A DNA stretch of 64,000 bases, from the NCBI RefSeq assembly GCF_026262505.1, contig NC_067206.1:11241507-11305506 (forward strand). Direction: 5' to 3'. Positions 29,828-39,198 of the stretch are shown one piece after another (position 1 is the stretch's first letter; each line of letters begins with the position of its first letter). Source of the stretch: Trichomonas vaginalis G3 (lineage: Eukaryota; Parabasalia; Trichomonadida; Trichomonadidae). The position numbers and the translations under genes were made by a program. The notes under the pieces are model-generated. The model saw nothing but the letters and a program-made list of their open reading frames with translations. It did no database searches and was not told the origin of the DNA.

Positions 29828-30620
29828 TTATTCTTGACTTTGTTGTTCCATTTGTTGCATTTGTTGTTCTTGAGCTATTTGTTGTTGAAGTTGTTCTTGT
29901 AATACAATACTTTCACCAGTTGCATCTTCCAATTCGAAACTTTCTGCCGTCATTGACAAATACATAGGACATAAAAGTTTTACAGGAACAAAGTTTGCGT
30001 CAACTAAGGTTAAGTTTATGTTTGCTAAAGTGTTTGAGTTTACTAAAGCTGAAAATTCTGCATTCGAATGAACAATAGGCAAACCAGCAGAGAAGTGTTG
30101 TTTATACGCATAAGTATCTTTTGGTCATAGTAGTTTCTGTCGACATTCGAATAGCACTTTGAACCTAAGTTTGAAACAATATATAAAATAGGTGCTTAAA
30201 GTCAATGGAATAGACACCTTGTATGACACCTTTTCCTGTTATAGGAAACTGTTGGTAGTAAAACCCAGATATAAGTTTTGTATTATAGCTCATATCGTTT
30301 ATAGTAAACTCAGTCGGACATCCAAACATAATGAAACCTGCTCTAGTTGCAGCACATGTTACATCCGTCCTTAAAGTATTAAATAAGTCAACAAAACCTG
30401 TTGGTGGTATATCTGAGTAAGTATCTTCAAAGGAGTATTTTTTACCATTCACAACAATAAAATCTTCTGGTGTCAAAAGAGCAAAACAGGCTTTAGTCGT
30501 CATTGTGTTTAAGGTTAGTTTACAATATCGTCCTTGAGGACTTTGTAAGTTTGTTGTTATAGAATTATATGACTCAGGGTTTTTAGTCGTAATAGTATAA
30601 ACCACTATGTCTTCTGCCAT
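29828..30620 (-). pseudogene. putative minor capsid (penton-like) protein, frameshifted (A copy)
   Basis: Homologue of 45719-46517. Starts MAEDIVVYTITTKNPESY at 30620; frame lost near 30200-30215 and again near 30095. Z, A and B are broken in different places, yet together they agree on a single gene of about 265 codons. Confidence 0.65.
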
Positions 30621-30630
30621 TTTTATATAT

Positions 30631-30861
30631 TTAAAAGTTTTTCTGAAAGTGGAGAAGAACTTCATCTAAACTTTCACATGGCGTTTCTTGAAGTTCTCTG
30701 TCTAAGAAGTTCAAATATTTTGTAAAGACATAGAACTTTCCTTTGTCTACACGAACAAACAAAACAGGGTCTTTCATATCGTTCAAAAGTGTGTAAAGTC
30801 CTTTACATGAAATAAAGTCTATATTATTTTTCTTCAAACATCTTTCAAGAAGTTTTGACAT
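30631..30861 (-). CDS. 76-aa conserved small protein
   Basis: MSKLLERCLKKNNIDFISCK to LLHFQKNF. Intact in A, present but damaged in Z (5828-6056), and wholly absent in B, where the upstream and downstream genes are only 4 bp apart. It has two Cys in the N-terminal third and no recognised domain. It sits between the 193-aa and minor capsid genes, transcribed with them. Confidence 0.65.
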   Translation of the reverse strand: MSKLLERCLKKNNIDFISCKGLYTLLNDMKDPVLFVRVDKGKFYVFTKYLNFLDRELQETPCESLDEVLLHFQKNF

Positions 30862-30867
30862 TTTTAC

Positions 30868-31447
30868 TTAGCAAATAAATTTTAATGAAATGTTGTGGTC
30901 GTCAAATATTTTTATAACGTCTGGGAAACTATATTTTAAGTTCAACGTTTCACCTCCTTTCATAACGTATATCTTGTCAATGACATTATATGAAACACCA
31001 CAGCAACAATGTCGGGTTCTATTTCTTTGATGTTTATATCGTCTGCCTCTGTCAAAAGTTTCAATAGTTCTTTCAAAACTTCATGAGGTGCAATGACATA
31101 TGAGTTCACTTTTACAGGGTTGTGTTCGACCAAGTTTAACATTATACTAAAGCTTGACAAATCTTCTCCTGAGTTTGAAGTTTGTCTTTCAGTTGTTGGT
31201 AGTCGTTTCGAATATCTGCAACAGAACTTAAGTCTCTGCTAACTTCAGGATATGTTGGTTGTTCTTTTACAGGAACAATTGTTATACCATCTTCGTCTTC
31301 GTATGGTTTCCCCACTTCAACATCTCTGTCTTTGACATTGACAATAACACTTTGACTGTTTGTTTGAGTTGGTGAATTTAACTTCACATCTGCCACCGCC
31401 ATTAAACCTTTTGAAACACTTACGCTTCTATTTTTCGGAAATGACAT
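30868..31447 (-). pseudogene. 193-aa helical protein, frameshifted (A copy)
   Basis: Open from 31447 to about 31150, then one A is missing in the codons after KICQAL, and one more near 31008. Reading resumes as MLNLVEHNPVKVNSYV. The C-terminal part (YVMKGGETLNLKYSF) is right in A where B is damaged. Confidence 0.65.
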
Positions 31448-31465
31448 TTTACTTAGAATAAAAAG

Positions 31466-31882
31466 ATGGACGTATTGAGTATCTCTTCGAATTGAAGCAA
31501 ACAAAGTTTACACACACAAACAATACAATACATTGACAGAATAGTTCTTTACACAAACAATGGAAAATGTTATAGAATAGCAGTCTTTGCTGAACCAAAA
31601 TATTTTCATAAAGCAAAGAAAGTTGGTATAACTGAAATGGTGAAAGTTCTTGAAGCAGACAAAAATATAACTTCAAAACTTACAGATATTTCTAAAGGTA
31701 AGTTTATAATACAATATTATGTCAAAACTGGCGTACTGTCAATATTTGACGGAGAGAAGTCAGTTCAAGAACAACTTACTGACCTGCTGCCAAAATCTGC
31801 TCGATGGAAGCTGTCGTTATGCCAATCTGAGGAGCCCCAGCAGGTTTCATCGAACGAATCTTCAAAAGAGCATCTTCCGTGA
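31466..31882 (+). pseudogene. conserved 139-aa protein antisense to the MCP end, frameshifted (A copy)
   Basis: ATG at 31466, 18 bp from the divergent ATG at 31447. A T is lost near 31476 and an A near 31500 (plus small differences near 31530). From 31637 the frame is open (MVKVLEADKNITSKLTD) to the TGA at 31880. The last 107 bp lie over the 3' end of the MCP gene. Confidence 0.65.
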
Positions 31883-33378
31883 AAAGTGCTATTGGTTTTG
31901 TAAACTTCTTTGCTCTCAATTCATCTGGACCGTCTCTGTCACCAGTATATTGTATTTGAACTGTACCAACAGTTGAAATACCACCCATAAAGTCTTCTGA
32001 GTCAGCAAATGGAATGCCAAGCCAAAAGTTTGAACGGTCTCCATTTGTATATTGAGTTTTTTGACCTCCTGTATGAGTCCATACTTTCACATATGGCATA
32101 ATAGAACTTTGCATTTCAGGGTTAATGGTTGTTGTGAAGTTGTTGTTAAAGTTCATAGCATCTAATGTCAAGTTGTATGACCTCATATCCTCAACTGTAG
32201 AATATTCTTCTCTTGGATAATATTTGCCATCTATGTTTATATGATATTTAATACCAGGGTTGTAGAAACAAGAATAGTCATTTATAGTTCGTCTGAACAG
32301 TACAAACATAGTATCTGCATGTTTCATTGCAGTTGTTAAAGCAATATCTGTTCTTGCACCTGGGTCAGCACTTTGGTTTCCAACTTCACCTGCAAAGTCT
32401 TTGACAGATATTTGGTGTATAGGGAACATAAGTGGAACTGCAATATATTTGGCAGCTAAAGCATTTGAAATATCTGGGTCCAACATATAGACTGCAAGTC
32501 TGCTTTCTATTCTCTTGCATTCAAATTTTTCGCATGTGAACTTAACTGGGTCCCAAGCAGTTCCAGCAGCATTGAAATAATAGTTTACTTCAGTGTTGAA
32601 GTTTGAGAAACCAAAGTCTAAGTCAACTTTGTCTTTGCAAAAGTCACAGAACTTGGCTCCACCAGTTCCAGCTACAGTAATGTGAATGGGTCTTGTGTTG
32701 GTGCAATGACTAAGTTATTTTTGCTTGGAGTAAGTTCGATAGAAATTTTTCCTGCCCAGTTTGGCAAGTATCTTAAAAACCTGAAGATGAGGAAAGATGA
32801 CAAAGGAACTCTAAGTTTCAGTTTTACTTTAGTGCAGCAGTTCCATCTGAACCAGAAAGGTTAACATAAACTCCTGGAACGTTAGGGTCAAGTCTTCTTA
32901 TTTTCTCAATAGTTGCATACTGGTCTGTTTGTTCTCTAGCTTGTGGTTGTACTGAGTTTCTCAAAGCGAACCATTCATAGTTTGCCCATGTTACTGTTTG
33001 AACTAAGTCAGAGTTAGAATATATCTTATATCCCATGAAAACTTCTGGAGCATATTGGTATCCGACATAGAAAATTCCATTGCAACCTTTCTTGTCAGAC
33101 AACTTGGCAGAAGGTTTTATTTCAATGTCTTGTTCCACGTATAAGAATGAGTTGTCAATAGAAATAATATGAAACCTGTCGCAAGCAATATCTACTGTTG
33201 TTGAAGAACCTTCTCCAAACTCACCTACGTTTCCATAAGAAACAGCAGTTGTATATTCGTAAGTTCCAGGAACTATTTCTGACCTTCTAATGGCATTGTC
33301 GCATTCGTTATACCATTCGGAAACATTTCCGTTCATGGCATCCAAAACTGTTGGCGTTATATTCTGAGCGGCGTACAT
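31776..33378 (-). pseudogene. major capsid protein gene, frameshifted (A copy)
   Basis: Homologue of the intact 43196-44803 gene. Open 33378-32824 and 32486-31776. The middle (about 32490-32830) has several one-base losses, and a short segment near 32650-32690 differs in real sequence from B, reading like the Z version (AGTGGAKFG-like). So A and Z share one capsid allele there and B another. Confidence 0.85.
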
Positions 33379-33379
33379 T

Positions 33380-36300
33380 TCATATGGGTAAAAATATAGA
33401 ATAGTTGGATTTTATGTCATAATAGAACCCACTCGGACCAAGCTTTACTTTCTTCCTGACTGAGTTTTTAACTCTTCTTTTTCCTTCATTGCCACTACTT
33501 TCACTAGATGAAGTTACTTCTTCACTACTCTCACTTTGTTCTACTCTTCTCTTCTTCTTTGGTGTCGCTTTTGGTAACTTGCCCTCTGCTTCAAGTTGTT
33601 GCATCTTTGTCTCATGTTCACCTAGTATGTTGTAAATTTCCCATGTCCTTTTTGCCTTTGGGCTCTGGTCGCCCATCTCAGGTAACCTATATCCTAGAAA
33701 GAGTTTGTCATAGTTTGTATTTGAGTCTTCGCGTATTGTTTGCATGACTCTTTCCTGAGTTTCCGGTTCAAGCTCTTCAAACAGAGCTTGTCCATATGGA
33801 ATAAGCTCGTTTCCAAATATATGTTTTTGTAGCCATTCTGGTTTTCTTTCCATGTTACCAATAATATCTTTTGTGAATGGGAAAGCTTTTACCCAACGTT
33901 TCAGTCTTGCGTCATTTATTTCTGTAGTTGGTTTTATTTTGTCAAGGAACATGTTTTTCAATACTAACATTTCATTTGGTACTGTCCATTTGAGTTTTCT
34001 TAAATATTCATCCCTTCTCATTTCATTGTCTGCAAAGTAAGTTTTTATGACATTTTGCAAACTTTCGTTTGCAAGGTCATGTACAATAGGTTCTCTTCCT
34101 TCTCTCTCCCTAACTTTCTTTCTAAACTCTTCACCAAATATACCATCTCTATGGTTCTGTGTAGTTCTTTGAGATAAATGTTTTAGAACGTCAGGTGTTA
34201 TATTTCCATCAGCCATGTTCATTTCATACTGGTTCAAAATATCTGCATGTTTCATATCTTTCAATGGCATTAAAGCCGCGCTGAAAATACCAGCTATATC
34301 TCGTTCACCATTCACTTCCATTGCGTCTACAACTTCTTGGAATTGAGGTTGTAAGTTTATGAACCACCTATCCGGATTAGCTTTATGACCCCATCTCATT
34401 GTAGTTCCATAGTCTGCAGAAACAAAAGTAGGTTTGTTTCCATATTGGCTAGGTTCTGAATGAACTTTAAACAATGTTTCATTTCTATATGTTTTGTTGA
34501 AATTTAACCTTTTATTTTCACCGAGTTCATCCAAAGATTGAACGTTATATGGTCGTAAGTAAAAAGGGTTGTTGTATTTGTGTACATTATCTTTCAGTAC
34601 TTCCATTCTATGCTGAATATTTTCATCTGATGTTGGAGTCTTTTGTATGTCGGCGAACATTTTTCGATATTCTTCTACTATGTCAGCCGAATTTTTCTTA
34701 GACTCTTGGAAAGATTCCATATTCACCTCATACTCTTGTTGAGGGTCAAGATTTTTCGGCTGTTCCAAATCTTCATCTAGTTCTGTGAAGTTAGTTTCCA
34801 AAGGAGGGATTTGTTCGTTTCCTTCAGGCTCTTCTAGCTGTTGTTGCTGAACTATTTCTTCCATGTCTGGTTGTATCTGAACTTCTTCCTGTGGAGTTTC
34901 TTGTACCTCATCTGGTGGTATATAAGTTCCACCAGCTGGCATTTCATATATTCCGAGACCGTTTTTAACAAATTCCCTATTTAAGTCATCCGCATTCATA
35001 ACCCTTTCTTCTTTCGTTCCGTCTATATTTTTTACGCGTTTCATGAAGATAGTTGAATTATCGTTTATCTCTGACATCCAATATCTCGGAGTAAATTCAG
35101 TCATGTCATTTGGATGATATGCTATTAAATCATATCCTTTAGCGAGCTTGTATTTTCCAGGTTTGAGATTATATCTGATTTGATGCTGAGTCATAAAGCT
35201 AAATAGGTTCGGGTCAGCATTTCCTTCCTTGAACTTTCTAATAGCTTCTTTATATCTGTCACTAAAGTCAATAGTATCTGGGTAACCATACTCTTCTTTA
35301 AGCATTTTTAAGAATTCTTGGTTTCCTTGTTCTCTACTTCTTTTATGTCCTTGCTCTGTTTGTGGTTGCTGTGCTGGTTGTGGAGGTGGTTGTTGTGCTG
35401 GTTGTGGAGGTGGTTGTTGTGTTGGTTGTTGTTGCTGTGCAGGGTTTTGAACTGTTGGTTGCTGTGCTGGTTGTGGAGGTGGTTGCTGTGCTGGATTTTG
35501 AACTGTTGGTTGTTGTGTTGGTTTTGGTGCATGCCTGCGTCTGTGTCCATGTGACGATGTAAATGTTTTAGGTAGTCCGGGTGCAGGTGCTTCTCTTGGA
35601 GGGTTTGGTGGTATATAAGTTCCACTAGCTAGTATATAAGTTCCACCAGCTGGTATATAAGTTCCACCAGCTGGCACATATGTTCCATCTGCAGCATAAT
35701 GTCCTACCTGACTTTTCGTTTTTAAGAAAGCATTTACTAGGTCTGTTTTGGTCTGTTGTAACTCTTTTTCTTGACTTTCCACAACAGTTGCTCTAACGGC
35801 GTCATAGGCACTTTGAACTGCCTGTCTCGTTGCTGCATCTGTTATTTTCGTCATATTTTGTGCTACTTCTCTTAACTCTTTGTCGAAACCTTCAGACTTC
35901 AGTTTCTTTCCAGATGAGAAGTCGTTCACTAGTTTCACCTTACTATGAAGAGCTTCGAAGGCATTCTTAAAGTCAGCATTCATTAAAGCTTCATTTGAAC
36001 TGTCTTCATCCGCTTGTATTTTTGTCCTTATTGACCCTATAAGTTGGGCTGCTTTAGCGTTGGCTTGGGCATCTAACCAGTCATTATTAGCTTTTATATA
36101 TTCTGCGCTTTTCATTGCCTTTTGCATGGCTGCGTCGTTATTTTTACTTTCTTGTGCTAAGTTTTCATACTGTACGGTTTGGTTTTGCAACTGTAAAAGT
36201 TTTTCTGCCTTTACATTTGCTTCAACTTCTTTTTTATACTCATCGCTATCCATATATGTCTTCAGGGCTTTTTGTTTTATCTCTTCATCTTTCAGTACTT

Positions 36301-36829
36301 TATATTGAGTAGTATGGTTTTTCAAATTTATAACATCTTGTTCCATTTTTGCTACTTCTGCTGCTTTTTCTGACACTTTTTTCGCATATTCCTCTGTACT
36401 TAGTTCTTTCAGTTGTTCTTCTTTCTTCTTTTTCTCTACGTTTAACTCATTGAGTTTCTTTGTGTGTCTGTCATATTCTAGTTTCTTTTCGTTTTCACTT
36501 ATTTGTTTCTGTATGTCTATGTTTGACTTTTTGACATCTGTTATTTGATTTTTGAGTGAACTCAAATTCATTTGACTTTGAGGGTTATAAGCTGTTCCGT
36601 CTGCAGCTCCACCATAGCCTGCCATTTTCGCTAAAAGTGCCGCTCTTAAACCTCCACTCTGTGCACCAATAACTCGGTTTAAAAGCATAGGGTTGCTTGA
36701 CATTTGTTGCAACATAGTGGGGTCATTCATCATTTGTTGTTGCAACTGTTGTTGTGGTGTCAGTTTTACTATTGGATGTTTCAATGCTCCCTTCCTCTTA
36801 CGTATATTCTTACGTAGCTTACGTGGCAT
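33380..36829 (-). CDS. 1149-aa coiled-coil and PQ-rich structural protein
   Basis: The only unbroken copy of the three. Layout: a very basic start (MPRKLRKNIRKRKGALKHP, residues 1-19) suited to nucleic-acid binding or nuclear entry; coiled coil about 75-330 (K/E/Q heptads); PAGGTYI repeats about 375-405; a PQ-rich tract with TVQNPAQQ units about 435-495; a folded-looking region about 510-1080; and an acidic Ser-rich then basic tail. In A a PAGGTYIPP copy also appears near residue 640 (nt ~34915), absent in Z and B. A base change removes the stop used in Z and B, adding about 10 residues up to the MCP start. It precedes MCP, so it is likely a virion core or scaffold protein. No protease motif is recognised. 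Confidence 0.8.
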   Translation of the reverse strand: MPRKLRKNIRKRKGALKHPIVKLTPQQQLQQQMMNDPTMLQQMSSNPMLLNRVIGAQSGGLRAALLAKMAGYGGAADGTAYNPQSQMNLSSLKNQITDVKKSNIDIQKQISENEKKLEYDRHTKKLNELNVEKKKKEEQLKELSTEEYAKKVSEKAAEVAKMEQDVINLKNHTTQYKVLKDEEIKQKALKTYMDSDEYKKEVEANVKAEKLLQLQNQTVQYENLAQESKNNDAAMQKAMKSAEYIKANNDWLDAQANAKAAQLIGSIRTKIQADEDSSNEALMNADFKNAFEALHSKVKLVNDFSSGKKLKSEGFDKELREVAQNMTKITDAATRQAVQSAYDAVRATVVESQEKELQQTKTDLVNAFLKTKSQVGHYAADGTYVPAGGTYIPAGGTYILASGTYIPPNPPREAPAPGLPKTFTSSHGHRRRHAPKPTQQPTVQNPAQQPPPQPAQQPTVQNPAQQQQPTQQPPPQPAQQPPPQPAQQPQTEQGHKRSREQGNQEFLKMLKEEYGYPDTIDFSDRYKEAIRKFKEGNADPNLFSFMTQHQIRYNLKPGKYKLAKGYDLIAYHPNDMTEFTPRYWMSEINDNSTIFMKRVKNIDGTKEERVMNADDLNREFVKNGLGIYEMPAGGTYIPPDEVQETPQEEVQIQPDMEEIVQQQQLEEPEGNEQIPPLETNFTELDEDLEQPKNLDPQQEYEVNMESFQESKKNSADIVEEYRKMFADIQKTPTSDENIQHRMEVLKDNVHKYNNPFYLRPYNVQSLDELGENKRLNFNKTYRNETLFKVHSEPSQYGNKPTFVSADYGTTMRWGHKANPDRWFINLQPQFQEVVDAMEVNGERDIAGIFSAALMPLKDMKHADILNQYEMNMADGNITPDVLKHLSQRTTQNHRDGIFGEEFRKKVREREGREPIVHDLANESLQNVIKTYFADNEMRRDEYLRKLKWTVPNEMLVLKNMFLDKIKPTTEINDARLKRWVKAFPFTKDIIGNMERKPEWLQKHIFGNELIPYGQALFEELEPETQERVMQTIREDSNTNYDKLFLGYRLPEMGDQSPKAKRTWEIYNILGEHETKMQQLEAEGKLPKATPKKKRRVEQSESSEEVTSSSESSGNEGKRRVKNSVRKKVKLGPSGFYYDIKSNYSIFLPI

Positions 36830-37069
36830 TTTAAGTGAAGTTAAAAAGCGGTTTTTGACAGATGTTTATATGACACTTTTTGTTCAGCTCAAAAAACTAC
36901 TCGGTCAAAGTGTTGTCAGTTTTGTAAAATAACCGTCCTATCTCATTCTATAAGGGGAAAAGGCTTCTCAAAGTATACTTCCTTGGAACGCCTGTAACTT
37001 TTCCTGTAGCGACGATAGACCCTTACTTGTCCGGACAAAGTTATACTATTTTGAGTGCTCTACAAAAAA
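36830..37069. other. conserved non-coding segment before the right end of A
   Basis: Nearly the same as 12088-12328 in Z, including the palindrome TTGTCCGGACAA (37027-37038). It ends at GTCACCGGC (37070-37078), which equals the inner edge of the left TIR of A. B keeps only about the first 45 bp of this segment before its large gene. Confidence 0.6.
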
Positions 37070-37280
37070 GTCACCGGCGACGACTCTCAAAAACCGTTGT
37101 GTAAAAAGTTTTACCGTTGGACAAAAAAGTATATATAGAAAACAAAAAACGTTTATAGTTCATTCAATATTTGAGATGGAACGGTTTTCCAACGGTAACT
37201 ATTAAATAAAATAAAAAAATAGAGGGGGGTCTCCGTTGACGAAAACGGTTTATTTTAAACTTTTCTATGAGTAGTCCGAA

Positions 37281-37301
37281 AAAAACGGTTCATTTTTCAT
37301 A
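37281..37301 (+). promoter_or_regulatory. host-like core promoter: Myb-type AACGGT core plus TCA initiator
   Basis: AAAAACGGTTCATTTTTCATA directly before the ATG at 37302. TCATTTTTCA fits the trichomonad initiator (TCA with T/A-rich follow-up within about 20 nt of the ATG), and the adjoining AACGG is a Myb recognition core. This differs from the TTTTTA leaders of the other Maverick genes. Confidence 0.65.
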
Positions 37302-38591
37302 ATGGAAGGAAGAAAAAGTGTCGCAAACAATTCGTCGACTACCTCTGCAGTTAAAGTTCCTACAACTTATGTCTCACCATTCTCAAAACCCTTACGACCT
37401 CCTATAATACCAAAACAACTTCCTCATACAATTCAAGACAATTTGTTGGACAATATGCATTTGCACAAAGAAACAGCTCAGCCAACAGGTCAGGCAACAA
37501 CAACTATCGGAACAGAAGCATTTTCAGAAGAAGTTCATACCAATCAGATTCCAATCGAACATACAGAAACACAACCACCCGAAAATACAGAAACACATCC
37601 AATCGAACATACAGAAACACAACCACCCGAAAATACAGAAACACATCCAATCGAACATACAGAAACACAACCACCCGAAAATACAGAAACACATCCAATC
37701 GAACATACAGAAACACATTCTACAATGACCACTAGGTTGCAAACACGATATCTCGCCTTTAGCAAACAATTTAAGTCTCAAATTCAAGACACACAAGATA
37801 GCGACACTCCTCTTTCAGAGAAAGTTCTTAGAAAATACGCAAAGAAAAGGTTAGAATTGTTAGATAAGTTAAATGAACAGTGGGGTTCAGAAGACAATCG
37901 AGATTATAACGAGATGTTTCAAGCTGTCATGGATGCCATTCAGCCTCTTGAAAACGAAATCAAAGACCCTGGCGTACTTGTTGACATGTTTGCTTCATAT
38001 TTACCCGTTACTGCCAATCTCATAGCGTTGCAAGCTATTGACCAGTTCATTCACTTGTTTCCAAAGAACTTGCAGAAGCATTTACAAGAAGTTAAAATTG
38101 CTGAATTTGTCCGTTTATATCCAAATTCATACAATTATTTGGAAGAATTGAATGAACATGGTGAAAGGTCATTCTATTTATATTTCTACACAAAAGACAA
38201 CCAGTCAAAACGACTATACTGCATTGAACCTTTACCAGAATTTCAAGACAATTTCCACGTTATAACAACTGTTGCTTTAGATATTCCTGCCAGAGTTCCA
38301 TATGGAGGAACAGTAACTATCTCAAGCTTTCCCAAGGGCTATAAAGGAAAGCCTCTCACAATTGCAAAATTCACACACAGCAGTTGCCAATTTGTTCAAG
38401 ATGTCGAGTTCCATTTCCTCAACAATACGACTTTCATCATAGAGACTCCTCAAGAAGGTATATACAAAGTTTTCATCGCAGGATTTGTTGCTCCCAATGG
38501 CGAAGAAGAAGAAGTCGAAGAAATCCTCACCTCAGAGAGCGAAGAAGAAGAAAATTTCCAAGACATTCAAGATTCAGAATATACCGAATAA
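37302..38591 (+). CDS. 429-aa cargo protein of unknown function
   Basis: An intact ORF found only in A. Residues 1-80 are low-complexity S/T/P-rich. Residues ~84-139 are 3.5 copies of a 16-residue repeat (IEHTETQPPENTETHP). Residues ~145-400 look folded: a helical part (LRKYAKKRLELLDKLNEQWG), then LVDMFASYLPVTANLIALQA, then a beta-rich end (YLYFYTKDNQSKRLYCI). The tail is strongly acidic (EEEEVEEILTSESEEEEN). No signal peptide or membrane helix. No family is recognised. The host-like promoter suggests it is expressed with host genes, not with the element's own set, perhaps as a captured host or viral gene (inference). Confidence 0.75.
   Translation: MEGRKSVANNSSTTSAVKVPTTYVSPFSKPLRPPIIPKQLPHTIQDNLLDNMHLHKETAQPTGQATTTIGTEAFSEEVHTNQIPIEHTETQPPENTETHPIEHTETQPPENTETHPIEHTETQPPENTETHPIEHTETHSTMTTRLQTRYLAFSKQFKSQIQDTQDSDTPLSEKVLRKYAKKRLELLDKLNEQWGSEDNRDYNEMFQAVMDAIQPLENEIKDPGVLVDMFASYLPVTANLIALQAIDQFIHLFPKNLQKHLQEVKIAEFVRLYPNSYNYLEELNEHGERSFYLYFYTKDNQSKRLYCIEPLPEFQDNFHVITTVALDIPARVPYGGTVTISSFPKGYKGKPLTIAKFTHSSCQFVQDVEFHFLNNTTFIIETPQEGIYKVFIAGFVAPNGEEEEVEEILTSESEEEENFQDIQDSEYTE
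37551..37718 (+). repeat. 48-bp in-frame tandem repeat in the cargo gene
   Basis: Units start at 37551, 37599, 37647 and 37695 (the last partial), each encoding IEHTETQPPENTETHP. The copies look almost base-identical, which implies recent expansion and likely length variation. Confidence 0.9.
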
Positions 38592-38682
38592 AAAAAACAA
38601 TTTAAGACTAAAAATTTAATTTTATTATAATATTTTTATTTTTTTCATCTGGTCTTTGTATCATTCCTCCTCTAGTTTCTCC

Positions 38683-38728
38683 GGGGCTAGAGGGCGCAAC
38701 GCGCCTGGAAGCCCCACTTACCTGACCT
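38683..38728 (-). repeat. right terminal inverted repeat of A (outer 46 bp)
   Basis: Pairs with 12723-12768 with a few mismatches. Hairpin GGCGC-aac-GCGCC at 38693-38705. It is followed by the GGATG duplication at 38729-38733. Beyond 46 bp the similarity to the left TIR stops, because the cargo segment intervenes. Confidence 0.9.
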
Positions 38729-39051
38729 GGATGAAATATGTTATCTCCTTCTGTCAATCAAAATCATCATATCACGTTCCAAAATTTAATAATTCAATTG
38801 AAATTTTTTGAATAAGAAATTTCTTGAAGAATGAAAACAAAGAAAAAAGGAGATTTTATTACTATAATACCTGATAAAGAAAAGAAAGGACTTGAGAAAT
38901 GCAATACAAATTCACGGGAAATTCTTTTTATAAATGGATAATTAGCTTCTTTGAAGATTTTTGTCCTATTTTTGTCTTTAATTCTTTGATTTCAATTTTT
39001 ACTTCAAAATAGATCATTTTGAAACAAAATTCTGTTAATTATCATAAAATT
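38729..39051. other. host DNA between elements A and B
   Basis: AT-rich. It starts with the GGATG duplication of A and ends with the AAATT duplication of B (39047-39051). The longest ORF is 35 codons (38831-38938), too short to call. No RNA gene or promoter is evident. Confidence 0.75.
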
Positions 39052-39198
39052 AAAAAAAAAAAAAAAAAAAAAAAAGGTAGTGGGGCTTCCAGGCACTTCG
39101 TGCCTTCTAGCCCTGAAGTTGATAAGTATAAATGAAGTTCTTATATACGGGTCTTCCAGGAGCTTTTCACAAATTATATATGTTTTCATGGTTTGTCA
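39052..39198 (+). repeat. left terminal inverted repeat of B
   Basis: A-run 39052-39075, then GGTAGTGGGGCTTCCAGGCA. Hairpin GGCAC-ttc-GTGCC at 39092-39104. Matches 63388-63527 closely to the end of GTTTGTCA. The core GTGGGGCTTCCAGG...TTCTAGCCC is shared with A and Z, but the hairpin stem and the sequence inward are different. Confidence 0.92.

Larger units (their letters stand above)
37079..38682. other. 1.6-kb cargo segment inside the right TIR of A
   Basis: Left of it is the inner TIR edge (37070-37078), right of it the outer 46 bp of the TIR. The left TIR of A and the right TIR of Z are continuous at this point, so the segment is an addition. It holds the 429-aa gene and its upstream region with seven AACGG/CCGTT Myb-type cores (37094, 37114, 37190, 37199, 37232, 37244, 37285, approximate starts). 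I see no target duplication or inverted repeat of its own. Confidence 0.7.
12723..38728. mobile_element. complete Maverick/Polinton element A (26.0 kb)
   Basis: It is bounded by TIRs beginning AGGTCAGGTA and ending TACCTGACCT and flanked by the direct repeat GGATG (12718-12722 and 38729-38733). It contains the Maverick hallmark genes: retroviral-type integrase, protein-primed PolB, packaging ATPase and MCP. It is collinear with B read backwards. Peculiar to A are a 1.2-kb insertion in the methyltransferase gene, a fused KilA-N/T5orf172 gene, and a 429-aa gene lodged in the right TIR. Many genes are whole, several have one- or two-base indels. Confidence 0.93.

Noticed and set aside
38831-38938. 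35-codon ORF in host DNA between A and B
   Set aside because: Too short, no initiator or TTTTTA motif close by, and no recognisable protein.
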